Source of the DNA: Lachnospiraceae bacterium UBA5899
GTDB lineage: Bacteria; Bacillota; Clostridia; Lachnospirales; Lachnospiraceae
Direction of reading: 5' to 3'
NCBI GenBank assembly: GCA_002432425.1
Contig: DJEL01000033.1
Span: 1-20,573 of the forward strand
Length of the DNA stretch: 20,573 nucleotides
Shown piece by piece: positions 6,349 to 13,689 of this stretch (the first letter of the stretch is position 1; the number at the start of each line of letters is the position of its first letter). The notes beneath the pieces were generated by a model. The model made no database searches. It was not told where the DNA came from and saw only the letters and a program-made list of their open reading frames with translations. The position numbers and the translations under genes were made by a program.

Positions 6349-6567
6349 TTGAGAAAATATCATTTGATTACTAAAGAAATCAATGCTGCAGGATACGATG
6401 CACTTTGCGCCACTCTGGAATTGGAGCTATTGCCGGATGGACAGATATTGAGATTTTATGATGTGCCGGAAGACATCTGGTACGCCTGGAAAGGGGAATC
6501 CATGGCAGAGTCATATTTTAATCGACATATATTCGGTAGGTTCGAATCGGAATTACTGGAAGCGTAA
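6349..6567 (+). CDS. KTSC-domain small protein, TTG start
   Basis: The 72-residue protein starts at TTG, supported by AAGGAG (6335-6340) with 8 bases of spacing. The sequence fits the KTSC domain: LELELLPDGQILRFYDVPEDIWYAW, then ESYFNRHIFGRFE, matching the family's Y.DVP and S..YFN..I positions. In this copy the K/T/S/C signature is partly changed. KTSC domains occur in short phage-like and RNA-linked proteins; their biochemical function is unsettled. It lies 15 bases behind the secreted protein gene, so the two are likely cotranscribed, although it has no signal peptide and should stay in the cytosol. Confidence 0.75.
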   Translation: MRKYHLITKEINAAGYDALCATLELELLPDGQILRFYDVPEDIWYAWKGESMAESYFNRHIFGRFESELLEA

Positions 6568-6586
6568 AGTCATCTTTATCCATAGA

Positions 6587-6652
6587 TTGTGGTCTGATGT
6601 GTTACACTAAATAATATCAAAAACGACATTCTCCGGACCACAAAGTGTAATA
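6587..6652. repeat. Two interlocked inverted repeats (possible bistable RNA or sRNA)
   Basis: Arm a TTGTGGTCTG (6587-6596) pairs with a' CGGACCACAA (6634-6643), 10 bp with one G-T. Arm b TGTTACACT (6600-6608) pairs with b' AGTGTAATA (6644-6652), 9 bp with one G-T. The order is a, b, a', b'. Because a' and b' are contiguous and a and b only 3 bases apart, both helices are unlikely to form fully at once, so they look like alternatives. A strong terminator follows 8 bases later. Confidence 0.6.
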
Positions 6653-6659
6653 GGGTTTA

Positions 6660-6692
6660 GGACAGTCGGCAATATGCCGGCTGTCCTTTTTT
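6660..6692 (+). terminator. Strong Rho-independent terminator
   Basis: GGACAGTCGGC (6660-6670) pairs with GCCGGCTGTCC (6676-6686), 11 bp with one T-G, around a 5-base AATAT loop and followed by six Ts. It closes the secreted protein / KTSC unit, or an independent small RNA starting near 6620. Confidence 0.9.
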
Positions 6693-6705
6693 GTGGGAAA
6701 ATTAT

Positions 6706-6733
6706 TTGCAAATATCCGGTCAGGTGGTAAAAT
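6706..6733 (+). promoter_or_regulatory. Candidate promoter of the EamA transporter gene
   Basis: TTGCAA (6706-6711) and TAAAAT (6728-6733) are 16 bases apart, just beyond the upstream terminator and about 40 bases before the start codon. This suggests the transporter is transcribed separately from the KTSC unit. Confidence 0.5.
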
Positions 6734-6775
6734 AAAAAAACAAAAGATAAACCAGTCAGAAGCAAGGAGATTACT

Positions 6776-7723
6776 ATGTGGTTATTGTATGCTTTTCTGT
6801 CGGCACTGTTTGCCGGGCTGACATCCATTCTGGCAAAATGCGGAATTAAGAAAACAGATTCCAATGTGGCAACGGCGGTCCGGACAATCGTGGTTCTGAT
6901 TTTTTCCTGGATAATGGTTTTTATCGTGGGAGCACAGGAAGAAATAGGAAGCATTACCATGAAAACGTGGATATTCCTGATTTTATCCGGCTTAGCGACA
7001 GGAGCATCCTGGCTCTGCTATTTCAGGGCGCTGCAGATAGCGGATGTAAACAAAGTCGTACCGATTGATAAGTCAAGCACCATTCTGTCCATTTTGCTCG
7101 CTGTGATTTTGTTTCAGGAGAGTATCAGTGTGCGAAAAATGATTTTTGTAATCATGATTGCTGCGGGAACTTTTCTTATGATAACAAAAAAGAAAGAACA
7201 GGTGGAAGTTGTGCAGGCAGAAAACACACAGTTGAATGAGGAAAATTCGCAAAATGTTCCTGCCACGGTTCAAAGCCCGGAACGAAAAGCAAAATGGCAG
7301 GGCGGCTGGCTGGTTTATGCTGTCCTTTCCGCCGTGTTTGCCAGTCTGACATCCATTCTCGGAAAAATCGGTGTGGAGGGTATCCATTCCAATCTGGGAA
7401 CGGCTATCCGTAACGTAGTGGTCTTGATAATGGCATGGGTGGTTGTGTTTGTGACCGGAAAGCAGGCAACGGTAAAAAATATCGAAAAGAGGGAAATGGG
7501 ATTTATCTGTCTGTCTGGTCTTGCCACGGGAGCATCCTGGCTCTGTTATTACAAGGCGCTCAAGGACGGCGTGGCGAGCATTGTCATTTCAGTGGATAAA
7601 TTAAGCATGCTGATTGCCATTGTTTTTTCCTACCTTGTCTTTAAAGAAAAACTGACGGGTAAAGCACTGACGGGACTTGTTCTGATTACAGCGGGCACAC
7701 TGCTTATGGTGGTTTTTCCCTGA
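6776..7723 (+). CDS. EamA-type (drug/metabolite transporter superfamily) permease built from a tandem duplication
   Basis: The 315-residue protein has about ten membrane segments, five in each half. The halves (residues 2-138 and 178-314) align without a gap and share about 60 of 137 residues by eye, including ALTSIL/SLTSIL-K-G, SN..TA.R, VVLI..W..VF, the 12-residue run LSGLATGASWLCY and the DK-S segment. They are joined by a polar linker (about 140-176) rich in Gln, Glu and Asn. Each half equals one EamA domain, like the 5-segment single-domain EamA proteins of about 140 residues. An odd number of segments per half means the two lie in opposite orientation. Substrate unknown. AAGGAGA lies 5 bases before the ATG. 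Confidence 0.88.
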   Translation: MWLLYAFLSALFAGLTSILAKCGIKKTDSNVATAVRTIVVLIFSWIMVFIVGAQEEIGSITMKTWIFLILSGLATGASWLCYFRALQIADVNKVVPIDKSSTILSILLAVILFQESISVRKMIFVIMIAAGTFLMITKKKEQVEVVQAENTQLNEENSQNVPATVQSPERKAKWQGGWLVYAVLSAVFASLTSILGKIGVEGIHSNLGTAIRNVVVLIMAWVVVFVTGKQATVKNIEKREMGFICLSGLATGASWLCYYKALKDGVASIVISVDKLSMLIAIVFSYLVFKEKLTGKALTGLVLITAGTLLMVVFP

Positions 7724-7737
7724 AATGAGGCGCGAAG

Positions 7738-7793
7738 GGTGAACAGCAGTGTAAGATGAGCGACATCATAAGGTGAACAACAGTAAAAGATGA
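7738..7793. repeat. Short direct repeat, two copies offset by 34 bases
   Basis: GGTGAACAGCAGTGTAAGAT (from 7738) and GGTGAACAACAGTAAAAGAT (from 7772) match at most positions, and both end in GA. The pair fills most of the gap between the EamA and DUF1003 genes and lies just before the GGAGGAG ribosome binding site. Perhaps a slippage duplication. Confidence 0.6.
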
Positions 7794-7817
7794 AGAAAAG
7801 TAACGGAGGAGAAAGAT

Positions 7818-8330
7818 ATGAGAACAGGAAATGAGAGAAAGAAAATTGTAAAAGAACTGCTGGATGTAACGGATAAGGAATTTACGGATGAAGAGCTGAT
7901 AAATGAGCTGATAGCAACCAATATAACCATGAATAACAAAGAAGAGGAAAAGTTGTCTTTCGGGCAGAAGGCTTCCGATGCCGTGGCAAAATTTGCGGGA
8001 AGCTGGGCGTTTATATTCAGCTTTATATCGGTGATGCTAATCTGGATGATTGTTAATCTGCTGATGGCATCCCAGGCATTCGATGCTTATCCGTTTATTC
8101 TGTTAAATCTGGTGCTTTCCTGTATTGCGGCTGTACAGGCTCCCCTTATTATGATGAGCCAGAACAGGCAGGAAGCCAAGGACAGGGAGCGGGCGGAAAA
8201 CGATTACAAGGTCAATCTGAAAAATGAGCTGATCATTGATGATTTACACAGGAAGATGGACCTCATTTTGGAAAATCAGAAAAAGCTGAACCACAGGCTG
8301 GATGAGTGGGAGCAGGGACAGAAAAAGTAA
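7818..8330 (+). CDS. DUF1003 membrane protein
   Basis: The 170-residue protein has the full DUF1003 signature: FGQKASDAVAKFAGSWAFI, a first membrane segment (about 62-84), then FDAYPFILLNLVLSCIAAVQAPLIMMSQNRQ with a second segment (about 91-113). This is followed by KDRERAENDYKVN and a heptad-like coiled coil (about 131-165). The N-terminal 45 residues are charged and cytosolic. GGAGGAG sits 6 bases before the start. Members of this family are inner membrane proteins without an established reaction; some are linked to metal or stress responses, but that should not be taken as a function here. It is the last gene before a clear promoter at 8341. Confidence 0.9.
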   Translation: MRTGNERKKIVKELLDVTDKEFTDEELINELIATNITMNNKEEEKLSFGQKASDAVAKFAGSWAFIFSFISVMLIWMIVNLLMASQAFDAYPFILLNLVLSCIAAVQAPLIMMSQNRQEAKDRERAENDYKVNLKNELIIDDLHRKMDLILENQKKLNHRLDEWEQGQKK

Positions 8331-8340
8331 CCGAAAAATC

Positions 8341-8369
8341 TTGTCACTGAAAAAAAGTTGTGTTATAGT
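8341..8369 (+). promoter_or_regulatory. Sigma-A promoter of the DUF6110-like / P-type ATPase unit
   Basis: TTGTCA (8341-8346) and TATAGT (8364-8369) each match five of six consensus bases and have the ideal 17-base spacing. It begins 10 bases after the DUF1003 stop codon. Confidence 0.72.
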
Positions 8370-8432
8370 ACGGGTAGAAAAAGCAGTCGGGAAAGATTGC
8401 GGGATTTACAGAACCAAGGAGGAATTGCAACC

Positions 8433-8762
8433 ATGAAATGTTTGAAAAAAATTAATAAAAAAGCAACCGGACTTTTCGCAGCAGGCGTGCTGTTCGGAAC
8501 AGCCGGCATTAAAATTCTTTCCAGCAAGGATGCAAAAAAGTTTTATACACAGTGCACGGCAGCCGTTCTTCGTGCCAAGGAATGCGTAATGAAAACAGTC
8601 AGCACCGTACAGGAAAATGCAGAGGATATTTACGCAGGAGCAAAACAGATTAACGAAGACAGAGCAGCAGCGGAAGAAGAATTTATTTCAGAAGACGAAT
8701 TTGAAGACGAAGAGTCTGCGGAAGCAAATTCTGTTGAAACAGAAGCAAAAGACGCTGAATAA
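8433..8762 (+). CDS. DUF6110-like small membrane-associated protein
   Basis: The predicted product has 109 residues. ATG 8433 is chosen because AAGGAGG (8416-8422) sits 10 bases upstream; the frame is open to 8358. After a basic start (MKCLKKINKKATG) there is one hydrophobic stretch (FAAGVLFGTAGIKIL, about 14-28), a Lys/Ala helix (KFYTQCTAAVLRAKECVMKTV) and an extremely acidic C-terminal third (EEEFISEDEFEDEESAE). Proteins of this kind are found beside HMA_2-type P-type ATPases in Clostridia, as here, 157 bases upstream of one. A metal-related helper role, with the acidic tail as a possible cation binder, is only inference. A terminator-like hairpin separates the two genes. Confidence 0.75.
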   Translation: MKCLKKINKKATGLFAAGVLFGTAGIKILSSKDAKKFYTQCTAAVLRAKECVMKTVSTVQENAEDIYAGAKQINEDRAAAEEEFISEDEFEDEESAEANSVETEAKDAE

Positions 8763-8773
8763 AACCAAAAAGA

Positions 8774-8807
8774 TGCCTGCAGGATTGCCTGCAGGTGTTT
8801 TCTTTTT
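8774..8807 (+). terminator. Terminator or attenuator between DUF6110-like gene and P-type ATPase
   Basis: CCTGCAGG (8776-8783) pairs with CCTGCAGG (8788-8795) around an ATTG loop; two G-T pairs extend the stem, and TTTTCTTTTT follows. Since no convincing promoter was seen before the ATPase gene at 8920, partial read-through may set the ratio of the two products. Confidence 0.78.
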
Positions 8808-8919
8808 GCTTTAGTGGAATTATGTCGCTGAAACGGTCCGCCGCAGGTACTTTTTTTCAAACACGGAAAAGTTCTGTGTCGGGCAGGCGTAAAAGATATG
8901 GAAAGTGGGATGAAAATCA

Positions 8920-11010
8920 ATGCAATTTGTTTTGAAACATGAAATCAGAGGCAGAATGAGACTTCATGCCGTACAGAAAAGAATGAGCTTTGCACAGGCG
9001 GATACCCTGCAGTATTACTTGGAACGACAGGACATGATAGAGTCCGCCAAAATCAACGAGCGCACCTGCGACGTCGTGATAACATATAACGGCAGCAGGG
9101 AAGCTGTTATTTCTATATTAAAGAAGTTTTCCTATGAAAAAGTACAGGCTCCGGCGGAATACATTAAAAATTCCGGCAGGGCGTTAAATCATGAATACTG
9201 GGACAGGCTGGTGGAAAGGGTGGTGCTTCATTACGGCAACAAAATTTTCCTGCCCATGCCGGTACGCACGATGATTACGACCGTGAAATCCGTAAAATAT
9301 ATCTGGAACGGTATCTGCACATTGTGCAGAGGTAAAATTGAAGTGCCGGTACTGGATGCAACGGCTATCGGCGTTTCCGTTTTCAGAGGAGATATTTCCA
9401 CGGCGGGTTCCGTTATGTTCTTACTCGGTGTGGGTGAAATCCTTGAGGAGTGGACACACAAGAAATCTGTGGGCGATCTTGCCAGAAGCATGGCACTGAA
9501 TGTAGGCAAAGTATGGCTGGTAAAGGACGGACAGGAGATACAGGTGGCGGCCAACCTGATAAAACCGGGCGATTCGGTCCGGGTGCATATGGGCAATGTG
9601 ATACCGTTTGACGGCGAGGTAACGGAAGGAGAAGCTATGGTAAACCAGGCATCCCTTACCGGAGAGTCCGTGCCCGTTGCCAAGAAGGCAGGCGTGACGG
9701 TATATGCCGGCACCGTTGTGGAAGAGGGCGAGATTACCCTTTGTGTCAAGGAAGCGAACGGATCCAGCAAATATGAGAAGATTATGACCATGATAGAGGA
9801 GTCCGAAAAACTGAAATCCTCCCTGGAAAGCAAGGCGGAGCACCTGGCGGACAGACTGGTACCCTATACTTTCTTAGGTACCGGACTGGTATGGCTCTTT
9901 ACCAGAAATGTGACGAAGACCATTTCCGTACTGATGGTGGACTTTTCCTGTGCACTGAAGCTGGCAATGCCGCTGACCGTGCTTTCCGCTATCAGGGAAG
10001 GCAGCAGCCATGATATGACTGTAAAGGGCGGCAAATATCTGGAAGCCATGTCGGAAGCGACCACCATTGTATTTGATAAAACAGGCACTCTTACCAAGGC
10101 ACAACCGACCGTGGTGGATGTGGTTTCCTTTGACGGACAGGAACCGGACGAGCTCTTGAAAATTGCAGCCTGCTTAGAGGAACATTTCCCGCATTCCATG
10201 GCGAAGGCGGTTGTGAGAGCGGCAGCCGACAAGCATCTGGAACACGAAGAAATGCACTCCAAGGTGGAGTACATTGTGGCACACGGCATTTCTTCCCACA
10301 TCGGCGAAAAGAAGGTAATTATCGGCAGCTACCACTTTGTGTTTGAAGACGAAGGAGCGAAAATTCCCGAGAGTAAAAAGGAACAGTTTGAAGCATTGCC
10401 GGCAGAGTATTCCCATTTGTATATGGCAATCGACAATTCCCTGGCAGCCGTTATTTCCATCGAAGACCCGCTGCGGAAGGAAGCATCCGAAGTCATCCGC
10501 AATTTAAAGAAGCTGGGCTTTGAAAAGGTAGTCATGATGACCGGCGACAGCGACAGAATTGCCCGCAATATTGCGGATAAGGTCGGCGTGGACGAATATT
10601 ATTCGGAAGTACTGCCCGAAGATAAGGCTCGCTTTGTGGCGAAGGAAAAAGAGGGTGGCAGAAAGGTAGTCATGATTGGGGACGGCATCAACGATTCCCC
10701 GGCACTTTCCGAAGCGGATGTGGGAATTGCCATCAGTGACGGCGCCGAAATCGCAAGGGAAATTGCGGATGTGACCATCGGAGCGGACAGCCTGGACGAA
10801 GTCCTGACGCTGAAGCGGTTAAGCGATGCCATGATGAAGCGAATCCACAGAAATTACGGATTGATAGTCGGCATCAATACGGCGCTGATTGTCCTGGGTG
10901 TAGCCGGTATTTTTCCGCCTACCACATCTGCGCTTCTGCATAATACGTCCACTATTTTAATCAGCTTAAAGAGCATGAAAAATCTGCTGAAGGACGAAGA
11001 AAACGAGTAA
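8920..11010 (+). CDS. P1B-like heavy-metal P-type ATPase with N-terminal HMA_2-type domain and SCA instead of CPx
   Basis: The 696-residue protein starts with an HMA_2-type domain (KHEIRGRMRLHA, about 1-75) with no CxxC. The actuator domain has TGES (247-250). The membrane metal site, normally CPC/SPC before ALGLATP, reads Phe342-Ser343-Cys344-Ala345-LKLAMP. The catalytic core is complete: DKTGT (Asp386 is phosphorylated), EHFPHS for the HP motif, TGDS (541-544) and GDGINDSP (587-594). About six membrane segments are clear; the first pair expected in P1B pumps is only weakly hydrophobic. The pump should export a metal ion at the cost of ATP, but the altered motif does not allow a prediction of which one. 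The ribosome binding site (AAAGTGGGATG) is weak. Confidence 0.9.
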   Translation: MQFVLKHEIRGRMRLHAVQKRMSFAQADTLQYYLERQDMIESAKINERTCDVVITYNGSREAVISILKKFSYEKVQAPAEYIKNSGRALNHEYWDRLVERVVLHYGNKIFLPMPVRTMITTVKSVKYIWNGICTLCRGKIEVPVLDATAIGVSVFRGDISTAGSVMFLLGVGEILEEWTHKKSVGDLARSMALNVGKVWLVKDGQEIQVAANLIKPGDSVRVHMGNVIPFDGEVTEGEAMVNQASLTGESVPVAKKAGVTVYAGTVVEEGEITLCVKEANGSSKYEKIMTMIEESEKLKSSLESKAEHLADRLVPYTFLGTGLVWLFTRNVTKTISVLMVDFSCALKLAMPLTVLSAIREGSSHDMTVKGGKYLEAMSEATTIVFDKTGTLTKAQPTVVDVVSFDGQEPDELLKIAACLEEHFPHSMAKAVVRAAADKHLEHEEMHSKVEYIVAHGISSHIGEKKVIIGSYHFVFEDEGAKIPESKKEQFEALPAEYSHLYMAIDNSLAAVISIEDPLRKEASEVIRNLKKLGFEKVVMMTGDSDRIARNIADKVGVDEYYSEVLPEDKARFVAKEKEGGRKVVMIGDGINDSPALSEADVGIAISDGAEIAREIADVTIGADSLDEVLTLKRLSDAMMKRIHRNYGLIVGINTALIVLGVAGIFPPTTSALLHNTSTILISLKSMKNLLKDEENE

Positions 11011-11048
11011 GTTCCGCAGCCGAAAAAACAATAAATTTTATTTATCCC

Positions 11049-11075
11049 TAAAGTTAATCCTTTTTTTTACGATAT
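11049..11075 (+). promoter_or_regulatory. Sigma-D (sigma-28, FliA-type) promoter of the flagellar operon
   Basis: TAAA (11049-11052), 16 bases and then ACGATAT (11069-11075) match the Bacillus sigma-D pattern TAAA-N15-GCCGATAT with the first two bases of the -10 box changed. It lies about 50 bases before flgM. A sigma-D promoter here would place the operon under the control of the factor that FlgM inhibits. Confidence 0.65.
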
Positions 11076-11126
11076 ATACTATGTGAGAACAGAAAAGGTA
11101 TACGTAAAGGAAAGGAGGAGACCGGT

Positions 11127-11402
11127 ATGCGTATTGAAGCATATAATCAGGTACAGCAGTTGTATCAGACCAAAAGACCGTCCCGTATCAAGGGCAGCAT
11201 GGGTGTGACAGGTACCGACACCGTACAGATAAGCAGCATGGGAAAGGATTTTCAAGCTGCCCAAGCGGCTGTCAAGGCAGCACCTGACGTCAGGGAAGAC
11301 GTGACGGCTCCGATTAAAGCAAGCATTAACAGCGGCACTTATGAAGTGAGCAGCGAAAGCTTTGCAGATAAGTTACTGAAAAAATATGAAGAAACGAGGT
11401 AA
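11127..11402 (+). CDS. flgM: Anti-sigma-28 factor FlgM
   Basis: The 91-residue protein is of normal length for FlgM. It starts MRIEAYNQVQQLY, has the D-x-V-x-I-S-S motif (TDTVQISSMGKDF, about 30-43) that opens the conserved half, and ends with SSESFADKLLKKYEETR, the sigma-binding helix. The N-terminal half is disordered in type, as expected for an exported anti-sigma factor. FlgM holds the flagellar sigma factor in the cytosol until the hook is complete and it leaves through the flagellar export machine. AAAGGAGGAGACCGGT gives a strong ribosome binding site. It is first in the operon, directly behind a sigma-D-like promoter, so feedback on its own expression is expected. Confidence 0.9.
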   Translation: MRIEAYNQVQQLYQTKRPSRIKGSMGVTGTDTVQISSMGKDFQAAQAAVKAAPDVREDVTAPIKASINSGTYEVSSESFADKLLKKYEETR

Positions 11403-11407
11403 TTCCA

Positions 11408-11926
11408 GTGGCCAGTCTTATTGAGAACCTGATAAGTGTATTAGAGGGCGAAGCAGCAGAGTACGATAAGCTGCTGGAATTATCAACCAGAAAAACACCG
11501 GTGATTGTAGCCGGCAATCTGAAAGAATTACAGCACATCACGGATGATGAGCAGGAAGTGGTAAACCGCATTAACCGCCTCGACAATGAAAGAAGCGAAG
11601 TAATGACGGATATTGCCAATGTTATGAACAGGGATGTCAAAACTTTAAAATTAGCGACACTCGTAGAGCTTTTAAGTCAGAGACCGCAGGAAAGCAAGCG
11701 GCTTGCAGAGGTACATGACCGGCTGAAGACTGTGACCGGAAACATGCAGAGAGTGAATGAACAGAACAAAGAGCTGATTGCACACTCTCTGGAAATGATA
11801 GACTTCGATTTGAACCTTCTGCAGGCAATGAAGACAGCACCGGAAACGGCAAATTACGACCGTGGTGCCCACAATGCCGGCGGACTGATGGGAAGCGACA
11901 GAGGAAGCTTTGATGCCAAGAGCTGA
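11408..11926 (+). CDS. flgN: Flagellar export chaperone FlgN, GTG start
   Basis: The 172-residue protein begins with GTG, with GAGGT (11396-11400) 7 bases upstream and inside the last codons of flgM, so the two are translationally coupled. It is almost wholly helical: LIENLISVLEGEAAEYDKLLELSTRKTPVIVAGNLKELQHITDDEQEVVNRI is the typical FlgN N-terminus. A second long helix pair follows and ends in HSLEMIDFDLNLLQA. A loose Gly-rich tail (about 145-172) follows. FlgN binds the C-terminal helices of FlgK and FlgL and keeps them export-ready; all three client genes (two flgK, one flgL) lie next in the operon. Confidence 0.88.
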   Translation: MASLIENLISVLEGEAAEYDKLLELSTRKTPVIVAGNLKELQHITDDEQEVVNRINRLDNERSEVMTDIANVMNRDVKTLKLATLVELLSQRPQESKRLAEVHDRLKTVTGNMQRVNEQNKELIAHSLEMIDFDLNLLQAMKTAPETANYDRGAHNAGGLMGSDRGSFDAKS

Positions 11927-11979
11927 TGAAGAAAAAGAAAGAAACCGGTGACGGTGTTTCCTTTGCCATGCTTCATCAG
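11923..11979 (+). promoter_or_regulatory. Intercistronic hairpin at the flgN stop, before flgK
   Basis: CTGATGAAG (11923-11931) pairs perfectly with CTTCATCAG (11971-11979). Inside it, GAAAC (11941-11945) and GTTTC (11956-11960) add a second inner stem. The flgN stop codon is in the 5' arm and no T run follows, so it looks like an RNA stability or processing element rather than a terminator. It lies 28 bases before flgK. Confidence 0.5.
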
Positions 11980-12007
11980 ATGTTGCGCATAGCATGAGGT
12001 GATTTTT

Positions 12008-13666
12008 ATGCCACTGATGGGTAGTTTATATATAGGTGCATCCGGTTTACAGTCCGGACAGAATGCATTAAATACAACAGCACACAATCTTACAAACGTA
12101 GATACAACAGGGTTTACCAGACAGCAGACCCTGCTTTCTTCCAAACGATATATTACCATTTCCAGAAACCCCGCCGCTGTTTCCGACCAACAATACGGTA
12201 TCGGGGTAAATTTGTCCGCAGTAAGACAGGTAAGGGATTATTTTCTGGATCAGACCTACCGCAAGGAATCCGGCAGAAGCATGTTTTATGAAGCGTCCAC
12301 CGATGTGCTCGGTGAAGTGGAAAACGTGCTCGGTGAGTTAAACGGTGAGGATTTCCAGACTTCTTTATCGAATCTCTGGACAGCCATCCAGGAGCTTTCC
12401 AAGGATCCGTCAAGTTCCGTTACACAGGGTCTTCTGGTACAGCGTTCCGCGGAGTTCATCAACAGAGCCAATGCGGTTTATCAGGATTTAACCAATTACC
12501 AGGACAATCTGAACAAACAAATCAAAGAGAAAGTTACCACCATCAACCAATACGGAAAACAGATACAGGCGTTGAACGACCAGATTCGGAAAATCGAATG
12601 CGGCGGTATTGAGCATGCCAACGACCTTCGGGACACCAGAAACCAGATTTTGGATGAACTGGGTAAGCTTTGCAAAATGACCTATTCCGAAGACTCTTTG
12701 GGAAACGTATCGGTACGAATCGAAGATTCCGATTTTGTACGCGGCGACCTGTTTTATGAAATAGGTCTGGATGCCAGCGACGCTACCGGTTTCTATACGC
12801 CGTTCTGGATAAAGGATGCGGAATACACCGTATTGGCGGACGGTACGAAAAAATATAATATCGAGGGCGCGGAGGTCTTCCATTTAGATCAGACGGTTTC
12901 CTCATCCCTCGATACGGACATCGGCGGACTGAAGGCGCTGCTTCTGGCAAGAGGCGACCACAGAGCCAATTACACCGACATAAACAACAATTACGACAGT
13001 ATTTCCCAGTCCATTGTGATGAATGTGCAGGCAGAATTCGACCAGATGATTCACCATGTGACGACCAAGATAAACAGCATTCTGGCAGAGGTTTGCGACC
13101 CCTCCAGAGGCTATATGTGCGACAAGGACGGCAGTCCCCTTCAGCTTTTCCAGAAGATTACCACGGACGGTTACGAAAAGGTAACGGATGCAAACGGCAA
13201 TGTAACATGGAAATATGCGGAGGAAGAACCGGCCCGCACGGATACCTTATATACACTGGGCAATCTGCAGGTCAATGCGAACCTGTTAAGAGAGCCGTCC
13301 ATGCTGAGCTTCAAAAAGGCAGACGGTTCCGCCGATTACGATACGACGGGAAAGCTGAAAGCAGCTTTTACGGAAGAAAGTTATACCTTAAATCCCAATG
13401 TTCTTAAGAAAACCACTTTCGTGGACTATTATAAGGACTTGGTTTCCCAGGTGTCCAACACCGGTTATGCGTTTCGGAATATTTACGAAAACCAGCAGAC
13501 GACCGTGGAAGCTACCTACAATGCCAGAGAGCAGATTATAGGCGTTTCTTCCGAAGAAGAACTCTCCAATATGATTCGCTTTCAGAATGCCTATAATGCA
13601 TCAAGCCGTTATATCAACGTGATCAACGAACTGCTGGAACACATTATTTCCACACTGGCAGTATAA
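12008..13666 (+). CDS. flgK: Hook-filament junction protein FlgK, first copy
   Basis: The predicted product has 552 residues. ATG 12008 is preferred because GAGGTGA lies 5 bases upstream; an in-frame GTG at 11999 overlaps that site. The N-terminus (GSLYIGASGLQSGQNALNTTAHNLTNVDTTGFTRQQ) is the flagellar rod/hook family motif with the first D0 helix. The C-terminus (EELSNMIRFQNAYNASSRYINVINELLEHII) is the D0 partner helix. The middle (about 90-470) contains FlgK domain DVLGEVENVLGELNGEDFQTSLSNLWTAIQELSKDP and variable outer domains. FlgK forms the first of the two rings joining hook and filament and is exported with the help of FlgN. Confidence 0.93.
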   Translation: MPLMGSLYIGASGLQSGQNALNTTAHNLTNVDTTGFTRQQTLLSSKRYITISRNPAAVSDQQYGIGVNLSAVRQVRDYFLDQTYRKESGRSMFYEASTDVLGEVENVLGELNGEDFQTSLSNLWTAIQELSKDPSSSVTQGLLVQRSAEFINRANAVYQDLTNYQDNLNKQIKEKVTTINQYGKQIQALNDQIRKIECGGIEHANDLRDTRNQILDELGKLCKMTYSEDSLGNVSVRIEDSDFVRGDLFYEIGLDASDATGFYTPFWIKDAEYTVLADGTKKYNIEGAEVFHLDQTVSSSLDTDIGGLKALLLARGDHRANYTDINNNYDSISQSIVMNVQAEFDQMIHHVTTKINSILAEVCDPSRGYMCDKDGSPLQLFQKITTDGYEKVTDANGNVTWKYAEEEPARTDTLYTLGNLQVNANLLREPSMLSFKKADGSADYDTTGKLKAAFTEESYTLNPNVLKKTTFVDYYKDLVSQVSNTGYAFRNIYENQQTTVEATYNAREQIIGVSSEEELSNMIRFQNAYNASSRYINVINELLEHIISTLAV

Positions 13667-13689
13667 ATTAAAAGAAGGGAGGCATTAGG

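Noticed and set aside
6587..6652. Classical H-type pseudoknot with both stems formed
   Set aside because: There is no base between a' and b' and only 3 between a and b, so loops cannot span stems of 10 and 9 bp; alternative hairpins are more likely.
9231..9833. 200-residue minus-strand frame inside the P-type ATPase gene
   Set aside because: The plus strand here encodes the actuator domain with TGES; the antisense product is Ser/Thr/Pro-rich without motifs.
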